From NCBI GenBank assembly GCA_025935655.1, contig JAICUV010000011.1, positions 1-27,653 on the forward strand: DNA of 27,653 bases, given 5' to 3'. The translations under genes were made by a program, and so were the position numbers. Each line of letters opens with the position of its first letter. Position 1 is the stretch's first letter. This document shows, in pieces, positions 22,237-27,653 of this stretch. The stretch is from Chloroflexota bacterium (lineage in GTDB: Bacteria > Chloroflexota > Limnocylindria > Limnocylindrales > CSP1-4). Under the pieces are notes generated by a model that made no database searches, was not told the origin of the DNA, and saw only the letters and a program-made list of their open reading frames with translations.

Positions 22237-23396
22237 CACGCCGTCTCCACCGCGTACGCCCTGAGCTCGGACGGCATCGGCAGCACCGGCTGGGAGCCGC
22301 GCGTGACCTTGAGCAGGATCCACGCGATCGGGATGGGCATGAACCACTGGAACAGCCGGAACAGCATCACGCCCGCGGTGATCAGCCCCTCCCACTCGGG
22401 ACCCGCGATCGCGGTGAGGCCGGCGATGTACAGGAGCTCGGGGATGCCCGCGCCGCCCGGCGCGATCGGGATGATCGTGATCACGCTCGTGAGCGCGAAG
22501 ATCGCCAGCACCTCGGGGTACGACAGGACGTCCTCGCCGATGCCGACGACGCGCAGCGCGACGACGAGGACCCCGGTCCACACCAGCTGCCCGACCGCGC
22601 CGATCGCCATCGCGGCGAGCCCGCGCCGACGGATGAGCTCGCCCAGGAGGTCGCGGAAGTCCCGGATGCCGCCGGTGACCTGCGGGGTGTCCTCCCGGCC
22701 GAGGCTGCGGTAGCCCCAGTCGACGATCGACTGGATCGTGGCCGCGACCCGGTCCGCGGTGCGATCCGAGCGGACGATCGCGATCAGCACCGCGCTCGCG
22801 ATCACGAGGGCGACCGTGCTGATGAACGAGATGATGAACGCGATCCCGCCGCCGCCCAGCCCACCCGTGAGCAGGAGCGCGACGAAGGCGAGCACCGGCG
22901 TCACGAGGCGGGTGAGCGTGTTGAGGACGCCGTACACGGCCATCCCCGAGGTGGCCTCCTTGATCCCCACGCCCCAGCCGCGCATGACCACCCACACGAC
23001 GGCCATGTTCCACGGTCCCATCGGGACGCTGGCGCCGATCCCGGACAGGATCAGGTAGGCCTGCGTCCCGCGCGCCACCGACATGCCCGGCACGAGGACG
23101 GCGAGCATGGCGCCGCTGACCACCCACGCCACGAGGACGGCGCCGCTCATGAGGACGAGCTGCGGCAGGGTGAGCGCGCGGAACGCGGCGACCACCTCGG
23201 TGTAGTCGATGAACCGGGGCAGGATGATCCCGAACACCAGCACGAGGATCCCGACGACGAGACCCGTGCGCAGGATCGCGGTCCGCCGGCTGGGCTGCTC
23301 GGGGACCGAGACCGCCCCGCTCCCGGCGGGCTCACCCGCGGCGACCTCGCCCGGAGCGACCTCGGAACGGTTCACCGGTGTGCTGGCCGGATCCAT
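22236..23396 (-). CDS. MprF/YbhN-like integral membrane protein (LPG-synthase transmembrane region)
   Basis: 386 residues from ATG, with AGGAG upstream. A 40-residue disordered N-terminus (Glu/Pro/Ala) precedes about eight membrane helices (41-62, 78-104, 120-142, 150-190, 200-212, 265-290, 300-322, 340-362). The segment SVITIIPIAPGGAGIPELLYIAGL contains the PxxPGGxGxxE motif of the lysylphosphatidylglycerol synthetase TM/UPF0104 family. It lacks the C-terminal catalytic domain of MprF, so it resembles the flippase half only, like YbhN and AglD-type relatives. A role in moving a lipid-linked substrate is plausible inference. First gene of the coupled trio. Confidence 0.87.
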   Translation of the reverse strand: MDPASTPVNRSEVAPGEVAAGEPAGSGAVSVPEQPSRRTAILRTGLVVGILVLVFGIILPRFIDYTEVVAAFRALTLPQLVLMSGAVLVAWVVSGAMLAVLVPGMSVARGTQAYLILSGIGASVPMGPWNMAVVWVVMRGWGVGIKEATSGMAVYGVLNTLTRLVTPVLAFVALLLTGGLGGGGIAFIISFISTVALVIASAVLIAIVRSDRTADRVAATIQSIVDWGYRSLGREDTPQVTGGIRDFRDLLGELIRRRGLAAMAIGAVGQLVWTGVLVVALRVVGIGEDVLSYPEVLAIFALTSVITIIPIAPGGAGIPELLYIAGLTAIAGPEWEGLITAGVMLFRLFQWFMPIPIAWILLKVTRGSQPVLPMPSELRAYAVETA

Positions 23397-23595
23397 CGAG
23401 TCGCCCGCTCCTCTCCTGCCCCGATCACGCGAAACGCGAGTCTAGCGGGGTGCACCAGCCGCATGTGACCGGACCCCGGCCGGGGCTGCCGCGTGGTGGT
23501 ACCGTCCGGTCGGATGCCGGGGTCGCGGCGGCGGGGGCCGCACGCGGGCGAGATCGCCGGCGCACGTGGCAGCATCGGAAGGCAGGTCTCGAGGC

Positions 23596-24909
23596 ATGCG
23601 CAGGCGCACGGTGATCGCGGCGGGAGCGGCTGCAGCCGGCACGGCCGTTGCGTGGCGGCGCGCCGGACGTCGTCGCGCGCTCGAGGCGGCGACGACGCGC
23701 CCGATCGACGCGGAGGCCGCGCGGACGCTCGTGGAGGCGGTGCTCGGCCGGCGAGCACGCCGCCTGTCGCTGGCCGTCAACTTCGCCCAGAGCACCGCGA
23801 CGGCCTGGGACGTGCTGATCGACGGGCCGGCTTTCTTCCCGCGCATGCTGGCGGACATCGAGGCCGCCATGAGCGACGTCCACATCCTGATCTTCGGCTT
23901 CAAGGACGGCGAGATCGGCGGGCAGATGCGCGACCTCCTGGTCCGCAAGGCGTCGGAGGGCGTCGCGGTCCGGCTGCTGGTGGAGGCGGGCTACAGCCAG
24001 CCGAACGGTGGATCCAAGGCGTTCTACCGCTCGCTCGTCGACGGCGGGGTCCAGGTGACCGCGAACGAGGGCGCGTTCCTGGACCTCGACGGCCTGCTGG
24101 GCCAGCGGCGGCCGGATTGGCGCTTCGACGACCTCGCCCACTTCGACCACCGCAAGATCGTGGTCGTCGACGGCGCCACCGCGTTCGTCGGCGGGCCCGG
24201 CATCGAGGATCACTACGCCAACGAGGAGTTCCACGACGTCATGGTCCGGCTCGAGGGCCCGGTGGTCGCCCAGGTGCAGGCCGCGTTCCTCCTCTCGTGG
24301 CACTTCCAGGGCGGCCCGCTGCCCGAACGCGCCGAGGATCTCGACCGGTTCTTCCCGGCCCAGCCGACGAATGACGCGGGGCTGCCGCTCCAGCTGCTGA
24401 TGAACGACCCGGGCGAGAGCTGGCTCCCGATCGCTCCGGCGTTCCGGGACGCGGTCGCGACCGCCCGGCGGCGCCTGTACGTCATCAACCCGTACCTGAC
24501 GGACCGGGGCATCCTGCAGGGCCTCGTGGACGCGGGCCGGCGGGGCGTCGACGTGCGGGTGATCGTGCCTGCCGACCCGCGGTCGCCGCTGGCGAGCGGC
24601 GCGGTCCGCCACTGGTTCGGGCCGCTGCTCGCCGCCGGCTGCGACGTCCGAGAGCACCAGCAGATGGCCCACGCGAAGGTCGTCCTGTCCGACGACACGG
24701 TGCTGCTCGGCACGGCGAACCTCGACGCGCTGAGCCTGCGCCAGAACTGGGAGCTGCAGCTCCGCGTCCCGGACCCGGCGTTCGCGGACCACGTCGCGCG
24801 GGAGCTGTTCGATCGCGACCTCGAGCGCTCGATCCCGGGCACCGTCCCCACCGGCTGGCGGACGAGAGGGCTGAATGCGTTCTTCTCGGCGCTGGCGCCC
24901 GTCCTCTGA
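23596..24909 (+). CDS. Phospholipase D/cardiolipin synthase-like enzyme
   Basis: 437 residues. Start ATG 23596 follows a short GAGG; a GTG at 23566 has no ribosome site. The N-terminus MRRRTVIAAGAAAAGTAVAWRRAGRRR is a short twin-arginine-like or membrane-anchoring segment. Two HxKxxxxD motifs define the PLD family: His185, Lys187 and Asp192 in HFDHRKIVVVDGA, and His359, Lys361 and Asp366 in MAHAKVVLSDDT. FVGGPGIEDHY and LLGTANLDALSLRQNWEL follow each, as in cardiolipin synthases. Members transfer phosphatidyl groups or hydrolyse phospholipids or nucleic acids. The neighbours are lipid-related, and the divergent MprF-like gene fits a phospholipid role. The first motif has an uncommon Arg between His and Lys, which is allowed. 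Confidence 0.88.
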   Translation: MRRRTVIAAGAAAAGTAVAWRRAGRRRALEAATTRPIDAEAARTLVEAVLGRRARRLSLAVNFAQSTATAWDVLIDGPAFFPRMLADIEAAMSDVHILIFGFKDGEIGGQMRDLLVRKASEGVAVRLLVEAGYSQPNGGSKAFYRSLVDGGVQVTANEGAFLDLDGLLGQRRPDWRFDDLAHFDHRKIVVVDGATAFVGGPGIEDHYANEEFHDVMVRLEGPVVAQVQAAFLLSWHFQGGPLPERAEDLDRFFPAQPTNDAGLPLQLLMNDPGESWLPIAPAFRDAVATARRRLYVINPYLTDRGILQGLVDAGRRGVDVRVIVPADPRSPLASGAVRHWFGPLLAAGCDVREHQQMAHAKVVLSDDTVLLGTANLDALSLRQNWELQLRVPDPAFADHVARELFDRDLERSIPGTVPTGWRTRGLNAFFSALAPVL

Positions 24910-24963
24910 CCCCGCGACGCGGCGCCGGACGCGCACCGCTGCGGGACCCGACCGGGCCGGGCG

Positions 24964-25485
24964 CTAGCGGGTCACCGAGGCGTTGATACGGACGAGCCGA
25001 TCATTGCCATCGAAGCGGAGCTCGAGCGACCCGTATCGCTCGCCATCGAACGTGTACACCAGCATCGGCGTGCCGTAGACGCCCGTGATGTGGCTGGGGC
25101 GGCCGAGCGTCTCCCACGTATCGGTGATCGACGTCTCCCACGCGAGGCCCTGGGGCAGGGCGCCCGCGTAGGTGTCGACCACCGCGTTGCCGGGACCGTA
25201 CAACGAGACCACCAGGACGAGACCCTGCACCGTCGTGATCGCCGTCCAGTCCGGACAGACGACGACCAGGTCGTTGCCGCGCGCTTGTGGGGCACTCGGG
25301 CAGGACGTGTGCAGCGTGGTGCCGAGCAGCTCGATCGGGTTCCCAACGCGCGGCTCGCTCCAGCCGGCGGCGATCGCCTGGGACAGGTGCCCGGCGAACC
25401 CGAGCGCGATCGCAAGGGCGAGGATCACGACGACGACGGTCCCCTGCATCACCCCCGTCGCCCGACCGTCGCGGCCCTCGCCCAT
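24964..25485 (-). CDS. Membrane-anchored small protein of unknown function
   Basis: 173 residues. ATG at 25485 is chosen because AAGGGA lies about six bases upstream; a GTG 18 bases earlier would cover that site. A single hydrophobic segment (about 12-35: GTVVVVILALAIALGFAGHL) is followed by an extracytoplasmic domain with two Cys (TSCPSAPQARGNDLVVVCPDW) that could pair, and by LVYTFDGERYGSLELRFDGNDRLVRI near the end. That beta-rich tail resembles the DUF of many small secreted proteins that compare fields in a C-terminal sheet, but I do not recognise the family. It converges on the PLD gene (54 bases between). Confidence 0.7.
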   Translation of the reverse strand: MGEGRDGRATGVMQGTVVVVILALAIALGFAGHLSQAIAAGWSEPRVGNPIELLGTTLHTSCPSAPQARGNDLVVVCPDWTAITTVQGLVLVVSLYGPGNAVVDTYAGALPQGLAWETSITDTWETLGRPSHITGVYGTPMLVYTFDGERYGSLELRFDGNDRLVRINASVTR

Positions 25486-25602
25486 GTCCCGGTCCCTTCG
25501 CACACGTCCCCGAATCTCAGTATCCGAGTCAGCGCTGTCGGACGGAAGTGCCCCTCACGCGCCGTTCGCAGGCCGACCGACATGCGACGGTGCTCCGGAG
25601 TC

Positions 25603-25676
25603 CGCGCAGGGGTGCGAAACCTCTAGGTTGTGACGACCTGCGCGTGCGTGGATGTCACGGGCCGACAAGAATGTCG
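25603..25676. other. Structured intergenic stretch with nested hairpins
   Basis: CGCGCAGG (25603-25610) pairs with CCTGCGCG (25637-25644); inside is AACCT-CT-AGGTT (25618-25629). Next comes CGACA-AGAA-TGTCG (25663-25676). With the two identical hairpins just downstream this gives a row of four or five stem-loops in the 421-base gap 25486-25906. No gene is supported there. Confidence 0.5.
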
Positions 25677-25678
25677 CG

Positions 25679-25742
25679 AATCGTCAGCTACCGCTGACTT
25701 CGGCAGCGAAAATCGTCAGCTACCGCTGACTTCGGCAGCGAG
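25679..25742. repeat. Tandem duplication of a 32-bp hairpin-bearing repeat
   Basis: Copies at 25679-25710 and 25711-25742 differ only in their last base. Each contains GTCAGC-TACC-GCTGAC (25683-25698 and 25715-25730) followed by TTCGGCAGCGA. The second copy merges into the inverted repeat that pairs with 26363-26400. There are only two copies and no spacers. Confidence 0.9.
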
Positions 25743-25762
25743 ATGACATCGGTGTTGGTATC
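25726..25762 (+). repeat. Left arm of a long inverted repeat pair
   Basis: CTGAC, then TTCGGCAGCGAGATGACA, then the shared end GGTGTTGGTATC. The inverted copy is at 26363-26400. Over 38 aligned columns 33 match, with four substitutions and one gap. Both arms read from outside inwards, with the lipoprotein gene between them. Confidence 0.85.
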
Positions 25763-25893
25763 GAGGCAGCCGCTGATCCACCGACGGAGTGCGGGTCGTC
25801 GCGTGCAGCGCTGGGTCGTTCTGCCCGTGCATGTCGATGCCGTCCCGAGCAGCCGCCGACGCGAACAGCGTGATGCCGAGCAGGCGGGATGAC

Positions 25894-25899
25894 TACACT
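25894..25899 (+). promoter_or_regulatory. -10 element placing the transcript start at the ATG
   Basis: TACACT ends seven bases before ATG at 25907, so the transcript would start at or beside the start codon and be leaderless. No convincing -35 is seen 17 bases upstream. Confidence 0.4.
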
Positions 25900-25906
25900 C
25901 GGCGTG

Positions 25907-26305
25907 ATGAAGCGCTTGGTGAGCACGATCGCTGTCGTGCTGGGCCTGGTCGGCTGTGGTCCCTCAGGCGGCTCGCTGCTGACGGGCGATCCACTCGGCG
26001 GCAGCTGCTATCTGGCCACGGCATCAGGGCGGCTCGTCGTCGATCCCAGCTACGGGACCGCGATCATCCCCGAGGGCCACGGGGGCATGATCGATCGACG
26101 AACGATCGTCGCGTGGCGTCCCGGCTACACCCCGCGGCGGAGCGGATCGGAAGTCGAGGTGCTCGATCCACAGGGCAGGGTCGTCGCCACGACAGGCCGC
26201 AGCTACCTGGTCCCCGGCGGCTTCGTTGACCCCGGTGACGTCAGCCGGCCCGATCTGCCGACGATGGTGTGGTGGGCGTGTCGCGACCCGGAGCTGTTGT
26301 CGTAG
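25907..26305 (+). CDS. Small predicted lipoprotein inside an inverted-repeat pair
   Basis: 132 residues from ATG (an ATG 18 bases upstream is in frame but would lie over the -10-like element). Residues 1-18 are a lipoprotein signal with box LVGC (MKRLVSTIAVVLGLVGCG). The mature part reads as a small beta domain: CYLATASGRLVVDPSYGTAIIP, GHGGMIDRRTIVAWRPGYTPRRSGSEVEVLDPQGRVVATTGRSYLVPGGF, and a second Cys in WWACRDPE. Two Cys beyond the lipid anchor could pair. I do not recognise the family. It is the only ORF between the inverted arms at 25726-25762 and 26363-26400. Confidence 0.72.
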   Translation: MKRLVSTIAVVLGLVGCGPSGGSLLTGDPLGGSCYLATASGRLVVDPSYGTAIIPEGHGGMIDRRTIVAWRPGYTPRRSGSEVEVLDPQGRVVATTGRSYLVPGGFVDPGDVSRPDLPTMVWWACRDPELLS

Positions 26306-26362
26306 CTCATCAGCGAGGCGACCGACTCATCGCGGCGATTGCCCCAGCGTCCTGGACGTGGT

Positions 26363-26400
26363 GATACCAACACCCCGTGTCATCTTGCTGCCGAGGTCAG
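26363..26400 (-). repeat. Right arm of the long inverted repeat pair
   Basis: Inverted copy of 25726-25762 with 33 of 38 columns matching. Together the arms enclose 600 bases. Its outer side continues into GCGCTTTCCGG, with no obvious target duplication relative to the left arm. Confidence 0.85.
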
Positions 26401-26412
26401 GCGCTTTCCGGG

Positions 26413-26447
26413 TGCGGCAGGTCGCTCGGATAGAAGAGCCTGCCGCA
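26413..26447. terminator. Hairpin downstream of the first small lipoprotein gene
   Basis: TGCGGCAGG (26413-26421) and CCTGCCGCA (26439-26447) form a perfect 9-bp stem around a 17-base loop. It lies past the right inverted arm and about 110 bases after the lipoprotein stop, so it may be a terminator or part of the repeat-rich region. Confidence 0.4.
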
Positions 26448-26559
26448 TCTGACTGATACGAAGCATGGCCGGATCCGAACTGGCGGCCCTTGACGCGGGA
26501 GCGGCTGCGCCGATCGTGGAGGCACGGCCGACCGAGCCGGCAGAGCGAGGGGGAACGTG

Positions 26560-27075
26560 ATGCGTCGAGGGCTCGTTTCGTTCGCTGTTGCGCTCACCGT
26601 TCTCGGCTGTGCCGCAGACCCCTACCCGCTGCCGTCGGATCCTCCGAACGCAGGTCAGCTCAACCCCGCCGCCGTGGGGGAGACAACGCGCGCGGTGTTG
26701 ATCTACGTGACGGTGCGCCCCGGCGATCGACTCGCGCTGGTCGGCGCAGACGCAATCGGCACCCTCGACGGCGCAGAGGTCCAGTTCCTCCTGTCGCGAC
26801 CGACCATCGACGCAAACGGCGTCAGTGTGACCGGCGAGAACTTCGAGGATCTGGCGGGGACCGTCGTCACTGGCGCAACCGGCTCGGATACCACGGTCGG
26901 TATCGCCGCCGCCCTGACCCCGCAGCGTCCCGGTCGCTACGAGGTCACGAACGTCCGACTGCGCTATCGGCTGAACGGCGGCCGCGAACAGGCCGGCGAC
27001 GGCATCGACATCGTCTGGACCGTCTGCGCCGACAATCCGGCGCCCAGCGACTGCCCGGAAGAGCCCGGCTCGTAG
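26560..27075 (+). CDS. Second small predicted lipoprotein
   Basis: 171 residues from ATG, with GAGGGGG upstream; a GTG one codon earlier is possible. The signal MRRGLVSFAVALTVLGC ends in the box VLGC. After a Pro-rich linker (DPYPLPSDPPNAGQLNPAA) the domain reads TRAVLIYVTVRPGDRLALVGADAIG, VQFLLSRPTIDANGVSVTGENFEDLAGTVV, and RYEVTNVRLRYRLNGGREQAGDGIDIVWTVCADNPAPSDCPEE, a likely beta-sandwich with a Cys pair near the end. No family is recognised. It follows the repeat-flanked lipoprotein in the same direction, separated by about 250 bases. Confidence 0.72.
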   Translation: MRRGLVSFAVALTVLGCAADPYPLPSDPPNAGQLNPAAVGETTRAVLIYVTVRPGDRLALVGADAIGTLDGAEVQFLLSRPTIDANGVSVTGENFEDLAGTVVTGATGSDTTVGIAAALTPQRPGRYEVTNVRLRYRLNGGREQAGDGIDIVWTVCADNPAPSDCPEEPGS

Positions 27076-27433
27076 CATCCGCGGCTCGCGCTGATGGATC
27101 GCGAAGGCGGACCGTTTCCTGGGCCGATGCCAGCCGTTCGACTGGCTATCGGCGTCCGGCAGCAAGCAACGATGAAGTGCCCCGCCGGTCGTTTCGCATC
27201 GCGTGCTTGTCGGCTGGGCGGCCGGTCCTCGTCACCTTTCCACTCAATCAAGCGTGGATGCGAGAACTGCCCGCGTCCGGGCGCGGGCGCACAGGGACCA
27301 TGGCCCTATGCGACTGCGCACCTGCAATTGGAAAGTCGCAGAGTCACATCGTGCGCCGGATTGCAGTCACTGCCGATCGATTGCGCAACTTGCCGTCAAC
27401 CAGTGAATCCGCTGCCGGTCGCGAGCCTCATAG

Positions 27434-27506
27434 ACTCAGAGCCTGTGAATGGACCTCGCAGTTCAAGGGTCCCGGCGCCTGCCGAGTTCGTTCACAGGCT
27501 CTGAGT
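27434..27506. repeat. Perfect 16-bp inverted repeat in a gene-free stretch
   Basis: ACTCAGAGCCTGTGAA (27434-27449) and TTCACAGGCTCTGAGT (27491-27506) match perfectly with 41 bases between. The 471-base gap 27076-27546 has no supported gene and lower GC than the main region; this repeat is its only clear structure. It ends 40 bases before the ATG of the last ORF. Confidence 0.85.
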
Positions 27507-27546
27507 GTCGAGTCACCGGATTGTCCGTAACCGGGGGTCCCAACCG

Positions 27547-27642
27547 ATGCGCCTCGTTCGCTTCGCAACGCTCGTGACCGTCGCTGCGCTCGCGGCTGGC
27601 TGCGGCGACTCCGGCCTGCCGACCGTCGGAACGAGGGGCTAG
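27547..27642 (+). CDS. 31-residue lipoprotein signal-peptide ORF, possibly truncated gene
   Basis: ATG at 27547 opens a frame that begins MRLVRFATLVTVAALAAGCG and ends after 31 codons at TAG (27640-27642). It is a complete lipoprotein signal with box LAAGC and then only DSGLPTVGTRG. It may be a real tiny lipoprotein or the decayed head of a longer gene, since the window ends 11 bases later. It is the third lipoprotein start in 1.7 kb on the same strand. Confidence 0.5.
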   Translation: MRLVRFATLVTVAALAAGCGDSGLPTVGTRG

Positions 27643-27653
27643 GGTCGAACCTC

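Noticed and set aside
23425..24936. Long minus-strand open frame over the PLD gene
   Set aside because: The plus-strand frame has two intact HxKxxxxD motifs; the reverse frame is Arg-rich with no recognisable domain.
25679..25742. CRISPR-like repeats
   Set aside because: Only two copies and no spacer between them, with no cas gene nearby.
27094..27504. 136-codon plus-strand frame in the last gap
   Set aside because: No ribosome site, low-complexity Pro/Arg/Ser translation and it crosses the perfect inverted repeat.
25600..27546. Integron cassette array with attC sites
   Set aside because: No GTTRRRY/RYYYAAC core pairs at the repeat ends and no integrase; the inverted pair is too long and at the wrong spacing.

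Overview
The window is very GC-rich chromosomal DNA (47 of 60 bases are G or C at 11041-11100) with dense genes, frequent GTG starts and coding signal that fits Actinomycetota or a high-GC Chloroflexota lineage. Supporting families are a large LuxR/MalT-type ATPase, a Pr6Pr membrane protein, a DUF4239 protein, a holin-like/phosphodiesterase fusion and long tandem AI-2E-family permeases. I cannot settle the phylum from the sequence alone. No rRNA, tRNA, CRISPR array or transposase gene was found.

Layout. 1-8.3 kb: a partial regulator ATPase diverges from a small secreted protein. A minus-strand run follows of exported or stress proteins: a lipoprotein, Dps, a secreted C39-like cysteine peptidase with Ig-like domains, a membrane-anchored protein with an acidic Ser/Pro linker, a YbaK-family deacylase and a secreted S1 serine protease. 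8.6-12 kb: a plus-strand carbon module of transaldolase, class II aldolase and aldehyde dehydrogenase, closed by a strong hairpin. 12.1-16.6 kb: Pr6Pr membrane protein, signal peptidase I, a HAD dehalogenase-like hydrolase, and a CopB-type copper ATPase whose promoter carries a clear palindromic operator, with a small acidic ORF diverging from it. 17-25.5 kb: a cell-envelope block. A holin-like domain fused to a type I phosphodiesterase is followed by a DUF4239 protein. Facing it is a translationally coupled trio of two AI-2E-family permeases and an MprF/YbhN-like integral membrane protein, diverging from a phospholipase D/cardiolipin-synthase-like enzyme.

25.5-27.65 kb differs from the rest: lower GC (35 of 60 at 27361-27420), sparse small lipoprotein genes, and many repeats. 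These include a 32-bp tandem duplication of a hairpin, a 37/38-bp inverted repeat pair flanking one lipoprotein gene about 0.6 kb apart, a perfect 16-bp inverted repeat, and a 31-residue lipoprotein signal-peptide ORF. It looks like an accessory or recently acquired patch and is the least explained part of the window.

How the genes may work together: the export theme recurs (signal peptidase I, many signal-peptide and lipobox proteins, Cys and Ser proteases), and the 17-25 kb block plausibly serves membrane lipid handling. The aldolase and aldehyde dehydrogenase are coupled and would form and then oxidise a short aldehyde.
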